A DNA stretch of 19,960 bases, taken from positions 1 through 19,960 of the forward strand of contig JAICTU010000117.1 in assembly GCA_025936205.1 (NCBI GenBank). Direction: 5' to 3'. The stretch comes from Polyangiaceae bacterium. GTDB taxonomy: Bacteria; Myxococcota; Polyangia; Polyangiales; Polyangiaceae. This document shows positions 9,439 to 16,629 of the stretch, piece after piece (within the stretch, counting starts at the first letter, position 1; each line of letters opens with the position of its first letter). Both the position numbers and the translations under genes were made by a program. The notes beneath the pieces are model-generated. The model saw only the letters and a list, made by a program, of their open reading frames with translations. It made no database searches and was not told the DNA's origin.

Positions 9439-10191
9439 TCACCTGCGGAAGGCTTCGAGGCGCCGGCTCGCACCGCCGCGCGAGAGCTCGCGAAACAACA
9501 GGCCGCGAAAGATCATGAAGGTGTGCGCAAAGATGATGACCACCGGGATCGCCCAGATCGGGAAGTTCAGCAGGAGCCCGATCACGTAGGTCGGCGAAGA
9601 AAACGTGTACGCGAAAGTGACGAGCAGGGTCTGAGGCTGAGACAGGTCGATGCTGCCGGTGAGCCAGAACGCCAGAAACGCCACCAGCAGGTTCGGCAGG
9701 AGCCACACCACAGGGTGCTCGGTCATGAAGCGACCGGAGTCCACGAGCAGAGAAAAAGAGCGTGAATTGCCCTGATACAAAAGCTCCGGGACGGCGTTGA
9801 AGAAGAAGCCGATGGTGAGCCCGATGATGGCCGCAAAGGCGGGTCCGCGCGGGCTTCGCAGCAATGGGTCAGTCAGCAGACTGATCAGCCAGAAGGCGAA
9901 CATCACGCTGACCACGTCCCAAAACCGCGCCCCGAACGTGCGCTTCAGCTCGTCCCAGCTGAGCCGGAAGCGCACGCTGGTCACCGCTTCGGAGATGATC
10001 TCGAGGTAGCTCGACCAGCAAGCCGCGAGCACGAAGCTCATCAGGATCCCGCCCAGCATCCCGGTCGACGCGGTGAGCATGCCGCCGACGTACAGGATGA
10101 GCGGATACAGGGGAAGGACGAGCAATGCCGGCCAGCTGCGGACCAGGCGTTGCCCCGTTTCGACGGTCACTCGTGCATAAAGCGCTAGCAC
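9439..10191 (-). CDS. Polytopic membrane protein, last gene of the amidotransferase operon
   Basis: The 250-residue product has about six hydrophobic segments: ALLVLPLYPLILYVGGMLTA, GILMSFVLAACWSSYLEII, VVSVMFAFWLISLLTDPLL, AAIIGLTIGFFFNAVPELL, WLLPNLLVAFLAFWLTGSI and VIGLLLNFPIWAIPVVIIF. The tail is basic (LSRGGASRRLEAFRR). Gly, Phe and Trp in several helices and conserved-looking loops (RLSWDELKRTFGARFW, VPELLYQGNSRSFSLLVDSG) suggest a specific membrane protein. I do not recognise a family and see no MBOAT, flippase or ABC signature. The start GTG 10191 lacks a clear SD. It lies 33 bp after the ACP gene in the same direction, so it probably serves the pathway as exporter, scaffold or acceptor-binding subunit. 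That role is inference. Confidence 0.78.
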   Translation of the reverse strand: MLALYARVTVETGQRLVRSWPALLVLPLYPLILYVGGMLTASTGMLGGILMSFVLAACWSSYLEIISEAVTSVRFRLSWDELKRTFGARFWDVVSVMFAFWLISLLTDPLLRSPRGPAFAAIIGLTIGFFFNAVPELLYQGNSRSFSLLVDSGRFMTEHPVVWLLPNLLVAFLAFWLTGSIDLSQPQTLLVTFAYTFSSPTYVIGLLLNFPIWAIPVVIIFAHTFMIFRGLLFRELSRGGASRRLEAFRR

Positions 10192-10224
10192 GAGGCGGGA
10201 GATGAGCCCGGGACCGGCGCTACG

Positions 10225-10464
10225 TCAACCCTTCCGCTGAATCAGACCCACGATATTCGCAACCGTGTCCAGGTTTTCGGGCACGATTTCTCCATCTTCC
10301 AGCACGATCCCGAATTGCTCTTGCAGAAATGAAACGAGCTCGAGCACGCCCGTGGAATCGATGATGCCGGTGTCCAGAAACGAGGCGTCGTCCCCCAACG
10401 CCTGCGGATCGGGCACGTAGAAGTTGGTGGTGATGAACTGACGGACTTGATCGCGGATCGACAT
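10225..10464 (-). CDS. Small stand-alone acyl carrier protein
   Basis: At 79 residues it has normal ACP length and a four-helix pattern: MSIRDQVRQFITTNF, ALGDDASFLDTGIIDSTGVL, ELVSFLQEQFGIVLEDGEIV, LDTVANIVGLIQRKG. The phosphopantetheine Ser is Ser37 in IIDST, where the usual DSL is DST. Its partner is likely the AMP-forming ligase just upstream (56 bp). There is no ketosynthase or other fatty-acid gene nearby, so it probably carries a preformed acid. ACPs with GxxDS-type motifs also accompany exosortase-linked ligase/amidotransferase sets. No 4'-phosphopantetheinyl transferase is in the window; one elsewhere in the genome must act. The gene is intact. Confidence 0.9.
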   Translation of the reverse strand: MSIRDQVRQFITTNFYVPDPQALGDDASFLDTGIIDSTGVLELVSFLQEQFGIVLEDGEIVPENLDTVANIVGLIQRKG

Positions 10465-10520
10465 GAGAGGCCTATTGCACAGGTGAATCAGGAAGCTGCA
10501 TTAGAGGTGGGTAAATGAGC

Positions 10521-12089
10521 TCAAGATAGATCGGTCTTTTTGATCTTGCCAGTCGTGGTTTTGGGCAGGCTATCGATGAAAACCACGACCTTCGGCACCA
10601 TGAAGTTCTCGAGCCGCTGCAGGCATTCGCGCAGGATGTCTTTCTCGGTCAACGTGACGCCCTGCTCCAGCACCACGAACGCTTTGACGGCCTGGCCCAG
10701 AAGGTCGTCGGGCACGCCGATCACGGCAGCTTCCTTCACGCCGTGGATGTTCATGAGCACGCTCTCCACCTCCTTGGGCGCGACCTTCTCCCCGCGGCTC
10801 TTGATGATGTCGTCCATACGACCGACGAAGTACAGGTAGCCGTCCTCATCGAGCCGGCAGTAGTCGCCGGTGTATAGCACCTGCTCGCCCGGCAGTGGAC
10901 CTGGCTTCAGCTTCTTGGCTGTCGATTCCGGCTTCTCCCAGTAGCCCTTCATGACGGTGGCGCCACGGATCACGAGCTGTCCGACCTGGTTCGGTCCAAC
11001 GCGCTGGTCGTTCTCGTCGACGATCCACAGCTCCGTGTTGGGGATGGCGATGCCCACGCTGGTGGGCTTGCGGTCCAGATCCGCCGGCGGCAGGTACGTG
11101 CAACGCTTGCACTCCGTCAGTCCGTACATGCTGAAGATCTTGGCCTTGGGAAAGATCTCTTTCAGCATCAAGATGTGCTTCACCGGCAGCGCGGCCGCGG
11201 TGTTGCTCGCGTAGCGAATCTTCGAGAAGTCGAAATTCTTCAGCTCCTTCATCTCCGCCAGGATCGCGAAAATGGTCGGAACGCCGGGGAAGCCGGTGAC
11301 GCCTTCCTCGACCACCGTCTGCAGCACGCGCGTGGGATACGCGAAGCTGCGCTCCAGCACCAGGCGCGCGCCCATGCGGAAGGCCATGATCATCTGGTAC
11401 AGGCCGTAATCGAAGGCCAGCGGCAACACGCCCAGGATCACATCGTCTTCAGTGTTCTCCAGGTAGGTGGAGATGGAAGTGGCGGCCGTCAGCATGTTGC
11501 GGTGGGTCAGCATCACGCCCTTCGGATCGCCGGTGCTGCCCGAGGTGTAGATGATTGCAGCCAGATCGATGTCGATGTTTTGCCGCGCAGGCGCCGACCC
11601 GGCTTGCCCATCTTTCAGCCCGTCTTTCAGCGCATCCTGCCAGCTGCTGACACTGGGCAGGCCGCCGAGGCGCTCACGGTCGAGCGCGCCCGAGATGACC
11701 AGGGCTTGAAGAGCGGGTGACTTGCGCGCCGCCTCGGCAAAGATCGGAGTGAGGTGGCCGTCCGTGATCATCACCTTGGCGCGACAGTCATTCAGCAGGT
11801 AGGCAAGCTTTTCCGTTTTGGTGAGCGGGTTGATGATCGCGACGACCGCATTCGCCTTGAGCACCGCCCAGAACGAGATCACCGTCTCGATCGTGTTGTC
11901 AGCGAAGATGATGACGCGGTCTCCACGCTTCACGCCGCGCTTCACCAGCGCGTGCGCCAGCGCGTTCGAGCTCTCTTCCAGCTCGCGGTAGCTCACGCGC
12001 TGCTTCTGGCAGACGAGCGCCGCCTTGCTGGGCAAGCGGCGCGCGGAATCGATGAGGAAGTCGTGCAGTTGCGGGACGGCTCGAGTCAT
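10521..12089 (-). CDS. AMP-forming acyl-CoA/acyl-ACP ligase
   Basis: The 522-residue protein is a full ANL-superfamily adenylating enzyme, activating a carboxylic acid as acyl-AMP and passing it to CoA or an ACP. The P-loop motif IYTSGSTGDPKGVMLTH is at about residues 180-196. FGxSMYGLTE equivalents (FSMYGLTECKRCTYL), TGDYCRLDEDGYLYFVGR and DDIIKSRGEKVAPKEVE follow. The catalytic lysine is Lys515 in TTTGKIKKTDLS. The pocket cannot be read by eye, so the acid is unknown. The start ATG 12089 has GGAGG about 11 bases upstream, inside the end of asnB, whose stop is 3 bp away, so translation may be coupled. It resembles the exosortase-linked ligases that pair with an ACP and an AsnB-type amidotransferase. 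The gene is intact. Confidence 0.92.
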   Translation of the reverse strand: MTRAVPQLHDFLIDSARRLPSKAALVCQKQRVSYRELEESSNALAHALVKRGVKRGDRVIIFADNTIETVISFWAVLKANAVVAIINPLTKTEKLAYLLNDCRAKVMITDGHLTPIFAEAARKSPALQALVISGALDRERLGGLPSVSSWQDALKDGLKDGQAGSAPARQNIDIDLAAIIYTSGSTGDPKGVMLTHRNMLTAATSISTYLENTEDDVILGVLPLAFDYGLYQMIMAFRMGARLVLERSFAYPTRVLQTVVEEGVTGFPGVPTIFAILAEMKELKNFDFSKIRYASNTAAALPVKHILMLKEIFPKAKIFSMYGLTECKRCTYLPPADLDRKPTSVGIAIPNTELWIVDENDQRVGPNQVGQLVIRGATVMKGYWEKPESTAKKLKPGPLPGEQVLYTGDYCRLDEDGYLYFVGRMDDIIKSRGEKVAPKEVESVLMNIHGVKEAAVIGVPDDLLGQAVKAFVVLEQGVTLTEKDILRECLQRLENFMVPKVVVFIDSLPKTTTGKIKKTDLS

Positions 12090-12092
12090 GAT

Positions 12093-14111
12093 CTATCTCG
12101 CCTCCAAAGATTCAGACCGCAGGCGGTCGATCCGGGTGGTCAGGGGGACGTTGCGGCGGGCAAAGGCGTTCTGTATCACCAGCTGTTCGTGCAACAGCTG
12201 GGTGGAGAGGATGCCCACCAGCGCCATGTTGTCGGCGTTCGAAAATTGGTCGTCGCCGGTGCGCGCCTTGCACTTCGCCCACAGCTGGCGAACGGCGCCC
12301 GCGTCAAACACGCCCGCTGCCCGCACGGCGCGCTCGGACAGGGATTGTTCGACCCATTCCGGCGAGCGCGGCCCGGTGAAGGAGAGCGCGTCAGGGGCGC
12401 GGTAGGGCTGCTTCTTTCGCGCGAGGATGGCCGCCGGAACCAGGCCCCGGCTCGCTCGCTTGAGCACGTGCTTCTCGTCCAGGACTTTGAGCTTGTACGA
12501 GGGCGGCAGGGCGTTGGCGAGCTCCATCACCTCCGCGTCCAGGAACGGGAAGCGCCCCTCGACGGAATGCGCCATCAACATGCGGTCGCCCTGCGAGCAG
12601 AGGATGTAGCCGGTGAGCAGCGTGCGCACCTCGAGGTACTGGTCCCGCGCCAGCTGGGACCAGGAAGCAAACTCCGGCGGCAGGCTTGCGAGCAAGCGGG
12701 CATTCACATCCGTATGCCGGCTGGCCTCGCGCTGCTCGGCGGAGAACAAGCGCTGGAGCGCCTTCGCCGAGTGCCAGCGCGGCTCGTGCGCGAAGCCGGG
12801 CTCCCAGTGGCGCTCCAGCCCGCGCCCGAAGAAGGCACGCGCCATCGCGCGCTGCGAGGTTGGAGAGCGCGCCAGGTAAGGATACAGGCGCTCCAGCAGC
12901 AAGGGACGCCGCGTGGAGCGCGGCGCGTGCGCCCAGAAGCGCCGCACCTTGGCCTCGCGAAAGAGATCATAACCGGCGAACATCTCGTCTGCGCCTTCAC
13001 CGGTGAGCACCACCTTGACGCCCTCTTTGCGCACCAACTCCGAGAGCAGGAACATGGGCGCCGGCGCGGTGCGCAGGATGGGCCGCTCGGTGTGAGCGAT
13101 CACGCGCGGGAAAGCGGCCGCAATGTGCTGTCGCGAGACGACCACCTCCGCGTGGTCGCTGGCCACGAACTCCTGCATCAAGCGCTGGTACGAGGTCTCG
13201 TCGTATTCGGCATCCTCGAAGCGCAAGGAGAAGGTTCGGAACTTTTCCCCCTTGGCGCGCAACCCGAGCGCCGCGACCAACGAGCTGTCGAGGCCGCCGG
13301 ACAGGTAGCTGCCGACCGGCACGTCCGCGCGCAGCATGCGCAGCCGAGTGGCGCGCTCCAGCGCTTCGCGCACGGCGACCACCGCGTCGTCGAGGCTCCC
13401 GGAGAAGGCGGGAAAATCGCCGCCCGCGCCAGGGTAGCGCGGAACATAGAAGGCCTCCTCCTCTATCCTGCCGTCGCGGTGGTACGTGCGCACGTGCCCG
13501 GGGCGCAGCTCTTGCACCCCGGCGAACACCGACTGAGGCGGCACCACCGACCAGAACGTGAACGTCTCTTCCAGCCCCACCGGGTCGAGGCGCCGCTCCA
13601 GCTGCGTGTCCGCCGCGAAGATCGCCTTCACCTCGCTCGCGAAGTACACCCGGCCGCCCTGCTCCGACAGATACACGGGCCTCACACCCACCCGATCGCG
13701 GGCGAGCACGAACTTGCGCTCGCGCCGATCCCAGAGAGCGATCGCGTACTGGCCATTGAAACGAGCAAACGCCCGGTTGCCCCAGGCTTCGTAGGCGTGG
13801 ACGATGACCTCGGTGTCGCTCTTGGTCCGGAAGGTGTGGCCCAGGCCGATCAACTCGGCGCGCAGCTCGACGTAGTTGAAGATTTCCCCGTTGAAGACGA
13901 CGTACAGCGTGTCGTCTTCATTGGCGAGTGGCTGCTGGCCGGAAGCCAGATCGATGATCGAGAGCCGCGCGTGAGCGAGGCCCATGTGGCTGTCACGGTA
14001 AACGCCAAACTCGTCCGGCCCGCGGTGGGACAGCGCGCCCGCCATGTGGACCAGTTGCTCCACGCCCGGCGGCGTGCCATTTCGATCGTAGATGCCGGCG
14101 ATGCCGCACAT
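12093..14111 (-). CDS. asnB: Glutamine-hydrolysing asparagine synthase family amidotransferase
   Basis: At 672 residues it is longer than E. coli AsnB (about 554). After Met, Cys2 is the class II glutaminase nucleophile (MCGIAGIYDRNG). The glutaminase domain carries SHRGPDEFG, LAHARLSIIDLASGQQPL and FNGEIFNY. The synthetase domain begins near residue 245 with PVGSYLSGGLDSSLVAALG (SGGLDSS at 271-277), then VVLTGEGADEMFAGY, all expected for ATP-dependent amidation. The start ATG 14111 is set by the need for Cys2. The NadE-like gene ends 5 bp upstream. Members of this family in glycan and exosortase loci amidate something other than aspartate, and with the ligase/ACP partners the substrate is probably a pathway-specific carboxylate. 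An ordinary asparagine synthase cannot be excluded. The gene is intact. Confidence 0.9.
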   Translation of the reverse strand: MCGIAGIYDRNGTPPGVEQLVHMAGALSHRGPDEFGVYRDSHMGLAHARLSIIDLASGQQPLANEDDTLYVVFNGEIFNYVELRAELIGLGHTFRTKSDTEVIVHAYEAWGNRAFARFNGQYAIALWDRRERKFVLARDRVGVRPVYLSEQGGRVYFASEVKAIFAADTQLERRLDPVGLEETFTFWSVVPPQSVFAGVQELRPGHVRTYHRDGRIEEEAFYVPRYPGAGGDFPAFSGSLDDAVVAVREALERATRLRMLRADVPVGSYLSGGLDSSLVAALGLRAKGEKFRTFSLRFEDAEYDETSYQRLMQEFVASDHAEVVVSRQHIAAAFPRVIAHTERPILRTAPAPMFLLSELVRKEGVKVVLTGEGADEMFAGYDLFREAKVRRFWAHAPRSTRRPLLLERLYPYLARSPTSQRAMARAFFGRGLERHWEPGFAHEPRWHSAKALQRLFSAEQREASRHTDVNARLLASLPPEFASWSQLARDQYLEVRTLLTGYILCSQGDRMLMAHSVEGRFPFLDAEVMELANALPPSYKLKVLDEKHVLKRASRGLVPAAILARKKQPYRAPDALSFTGPRSPEWVEQSLSERAVRAAGVFDAGAVRQLWAKCKARTGDDQFSNADNMALVGILSTQLLHEQLVIQNAFARRNVPLTTRIDRLRSESLEAR

Positions 14112-14116
14112 GACTC

Positions 14117-15109
14117 TCAGACCTCGCTCACGGCTTCGATCAGCAGCGGCCGCGCGTGCAGGTAGGCCGTGGTCTTGCGCTTCTGCGCGATGTCCTTGAA
14201 CACCCGTTGCACCTGCTCTTCCGTGAGATCGAGCGCGCTCGCCACCTCCGCCGCCGGCACGCCGTGGTTGAAAGCGTACAGACACACGTCCATGCGATCG
14301 TACGGCAGCGAGAAATAGAACTCTTCCTGCGTCTGGGGCATGGAGAAGGTGTCCGTGGTCGGCGGTCGGGCGCGGATCTCGGCGGGAATGCCCAGCTGCT
14401 CCGCCAGCGCGTAGACCTGCGTCTTGTACAGGTGCGCGATCGGCTTCACGTCCGCGGCGCCGTCGCCTTGCTTGACGAAGAAGCCCTGGTCGTACTCGAG
14501 CCGGTTCGGCGTGCCGGTGACCGCATAGTTGAGCCGATCACCGTGATAGTACTCCGTCATCTTGCGGACCCGCTGCTTGTAGTTCGTGGCAGCCACGATC
14601 TGCAGGTACACGTCGAGCGGCATGCGCTGGGTCTGGGTTTCACCGTTGGGCTTCTGGACGGTGAGCTGTGTGACGTTGAGACGAGCGCTAGCACCCGTCA
14701 CCGGGCCATCCATGATGGATGGCAGGGCGAGCTTGAACTTCCAGCCCGGGCCGAAGTCGGGCACCAGGCGACGCAGCGCCTCGTGCTGGCGCTCGTAGCA
14801 GCCGAGCGCGGCCAGCGCAGGACCGATGTTTTCGATCACCGTGTTGATGCCCAGCTCACCGGCGACCAGCTGCCCCAGTCGCAGCGAATCGTCGGAGCTA
14901 TCTTTCTCCGGCATGAACAAGCCGAACACACGCTCCTTGCCCAGCGCGCGCACGGCGAGCGCCGCGACCACGGAGCTATCGATGCCTCCGGAGAGCCCCA
15001 CCACCACGCCGCGCTTGTGCAGGACTCCCATCACCTGGGCGCGAAGCGTCTCGGCGATCTTGCTGATCGTGGCGGGAATATCCAGCTGCAACACGGCTTT
15101 CGAAAACAT
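14117..15109 (-). CDS. nadE: NH3-dependent NAD-synthetase-like amidotransferase
   Basis: The 330-residue protein has the ATP pyrophosphatase loop VVVGLSGGIDSSVVAALAVR (SGGIDSS at 40-46), VTGTPNR at 197-203, KQGDGAADVKPIAHLYKTQV at 213-232 and GIPAEIRARPPTTDTF at 240-255. It lacks the N-terminal nitrilase domain of glutamine-dependent NAD synthetases, so it needs external ammonia. It is longer than usual NadE (245-275) and differs in the C-terminal part, with QEEFYFSLPYDRMD where canonical NadE has a short acidic loop (LWEGQTDEDEL). The start ATG 15109 is preceded by GAGGAG. As first gene of a five-gene operon led by an amidase-type enzyme, a paralogue function on a pathway acid is plausible, but true NAD synthesis remains possible. 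Confidence 0.85.
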   Translation of the reverse strand: MFSKAVLQLDIPATISKIAETLRAQVMGVLHKRGVVVGLSGGIDSSVVAALAVRALGKERVFGLFMPEKDSSDDSLRLGQLVAGELGINTVIENIGPALAALGCYERQHEALRRLVPDFGPGWKFKLALPSIMDGPVTGASARLNVTQLTVQKPNGETQTQRMPLDVYLQIVAATNYKQRVRKMTEYYHGDRLNYAVTGTPNRLEYDQGFFVKQGDGAADVKPIAHLYKTQVYALAEQLGIPAEIRARPPTTDTFSMPQTQEEFYFSLPYDRMDVCLYAFNHGVPAAEVASALDLTEEQVQRVFKDIAQKRKTTAYLHARPLLIEAVSEV

Positions 15110-15116
15110 CTGCGAA

Positions 15117-15122
15117 CTCCTC
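15117..15122 (-). promoter_or_regulatory. Ribosome binding site of the NadE-like gene
   Basis: GAGGAG on the minus strand lies 7 bases before ATG 15109 and decides that start over the longer open frame reaching to 15181. Confidence 0.8.
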
Positions 15123-15222
15123 ACGGCTCCTGACGTCGGGCGCTGGCGTGAATGGCCGCGCAGGCTCGCTGACCCCCCCACTCGGCGCGCCCCGAACGCG
15201 CAGAGACTGAGCCGGCCATATC

Positions 15223-15244
15223 ATTGCGGGCTCCGTTCCGCAAT
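15223..15244. promoter_or_regulatory. Inverted repeat between nadE-like operon and SGNH relic
   Basis: ATTGCGG (15223-15229) and CCGCAAT (15238-15244) are exact reverse complements with an 8-base spacer. The site is about 114 bp upstream of the operon's first ATG in the divergent gap. It could be an operator of the operon promoter; chance is possible at this arm length. Confidence 0.3.
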
Positions 15245-15350
15245 CGATCGGCGCTCGGCAGGGCTCGGCGATATGATGCCAACCATGGCTTTTCTTTGTG
15301 CGACAGCGTCGCGAGACGCGCGTCCCCACGTCATCCAGCGAGGACTCGGG

Positions 15351-15808
15351 CGGCTCGCGTTGTTGCTCGCCTGCGGCTTCCAGGCCGCGACGGACGTCGA
15401 CCAGCTGTTTCACCACTACGAGCAGGCTTTGCGCGGGCTCGAGACCCGACACCGGGAGACGGTCTTGGTCACGTCACCGTCCCGCTCACGGTCTATCCGA
15501 CCGAGCTGAAGTGGCGCGCCTTTCGGCTGATCGGGCGTAGCGTTTGGGAAGATGAGGCGAACATCAAACGGACGGAGTTCAACCGGCGGCTGCATTCGGC
15601 GTTCGCGGGCGACCCCATCTTCGATCTCTCGAGCGCTGAATCTCTCGGTCCTGACGGGCGCCGCTCGCTCTTTGAACACGCTGGGCAGCGCTACCCGACG
15701 CTCGATCCGCGTTATGCCCAGGACGAAGGGCATTTGAATGCCCTCGGGCAGCAGCGATTGGGGACGGCGTTTCTACGCTTTATCGCGAACGCCCGTCTGA
15801 ACCCCTGA
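15351..15808 (+). pseudogene. SGNH/GDSL-type hydrolase relic, 5'-truncated and frameshifted
   Basis: The first part reads FQAATDVDQLFHHYEQALRG, LETRHRETVLV in one frame. After about 15470 the next frame continues HVTVPLTVYPTELKWRAFRL to FNRRLHSAFAGDPIFDLSSA and FEHAGQRYPTL, DPRYAQDEGHLNALGQQRLG. The block V-like D-x-x-H (DEGHLN) and the HVTVPLT and FDLSSAES segments match secreted SGNH hydrolases that act on polysaccharide acetyl groups or similar. Restoring one C (GGTC-CACG for GGTCACG) fuses the frames. The family's N-terminus, including the catalytic Ser block (GHxSVG type) and about 90 residues, is absent upstream. Its end overlaps the 3' end of the minus-strand acyltransferase by 36 bp. 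It is non-functional on present evidence. Confidence 0.75.
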
Positions 15809-16609
15809 GAAACCGAGCGAGGCTCCGGAGGAGGGCGGAGCTCCTCTTTCCCCGTGACTCAGCGTCCCGTTCGCCTTCATGTTGACGGGGCGAGCTGGAA
15901 TCCCGAGGGCGGTGGCCCCCGCGGGCAGATCCTTGAGCACCACCGAATTGGCACCGATCACGCAGTCGTCACCCACCGTCACGCCACCGAGGATGCATGC
16001 GCCAACGCCGATGTCGACCCGATTGCCGATGATCGGCTTGTCGTTCGGCTCGGAGCGACTGACCAGGCCGAGCGTGGTGTTATGCCGGATGTGCACGTCG
16101 TCTCCGATGGACCGCGCGCCGATCACGGAGCCGCCATGATGCCAGATGCGCACTCGCCGGCCTAGTTTCACAGTGTAACAGAGGTCGATGCCCCACAGCC
16201 AGTTCAAGCCTGTAAAGGCGGTGTGGTAGGCAGCCGTCAACGGCGCGCGCAGCAGCTTGGAACGCACTCCCATGCGCGCGTTCCCCAATCGGTGTAGCGC
16301 GACGGCCCAGAAACCGGGTGCCGTCAGATCGCGCTCGTGAGTCTGAAAATCCTCCGCGAGCAGCTCGAACAGGGAGATGTCCGAGGGATTCTCGTTATGA
16401 CTTCCCACCGGCAACGGCACATCGTGCCCAGGAGCAACCGTGCCACCCCGGGAGACAGTGCGACTCGGTTCGCCCACCGAGGAGATGGGCTGCGCGCTGC
16501 CAACGGAGCCAACGAGCTGCGTTCCGCTGGCAGGTGCTCCCATGCCGGCGGGCGCTGGCAGCCCGTTGAGGACGTGCGAGTGCTGTTTGACTGGCGAAGA
16601 AGGGTTCAT
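15773..16609 (-). CDS. Serine-O-acetyltransferase-like (left-handed beta-helix) acyltransferase with long N-terminal tail
   Basis: The C-terminal half of this 278-residue protein is a hexapeptide-repeat acyltransferase close to the serine acetyltransferase branch: VRIWHHGGSVIGARSIGDDV, HIRHNTTLGLVSRS, PIIGNRVDIGVGACILGGV, DDCVIGANSVVLKDLPAGA and GIPARPVNMK. A helical cap precedes it (ALHRLGNARMGV, LLRAPLTAAYHTAF). The first 75 residues or so are Gly/Pro/Ser-rich and look disordered, an unusual extension. Start ATG 16609 has GGAGAGAG immediately upstream. It lies 20 bp after the GT2 gene and is probably co-transcribed. In that context acylation of a sugar or glycan precursor is more likely than cysteine biosynthesis, but that is inference. 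Confidence 0.82.
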   Translation of the reverse strand: MNPSSPVKQHSHVLNGLPAPAGMGAPASGTQLVGSVGSAQPISSVGEPSRTVSRGGTVAPGHDVPLPVGSHNENPSDISLFELLAEDFQTHERDLTAPGFWAVALHRLGNARMGVRSKLLRAPLTAAYHTAFTGLNWLWGIDLCYTVKLGRRVRIWHHGGSVIGARSIGDDVHIRHNTTLGLVSRSEPNDKPIIGNRVDIGVGACILGGVTVGDDCVIGANSVVLKDLPAGATALGIPARPVNMKANGTLSHGERGAPPSSGASLGFSGVQTGVRDKA

Positions 16610-16629
16610 GCTCTCTCCGAAGACGGGCT

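Noticed and set aside
9439..12089. Polyketide or NRPS cluster
   Set aside because: An ACP and an adenylating ligase are present, but there is no ketosynthase, acyltransferase, condensation or thioesterase domain.
11754..14165. Very long plus-strand open frame (about 800 codons) opposite asnB
   Set aside because: It is antisense to a clear AsnB gene and the ligase 5' end. Its His/Arg/Glu-rich translation has no domain resemblance, as expected of a shadow in GC-rich DNA.
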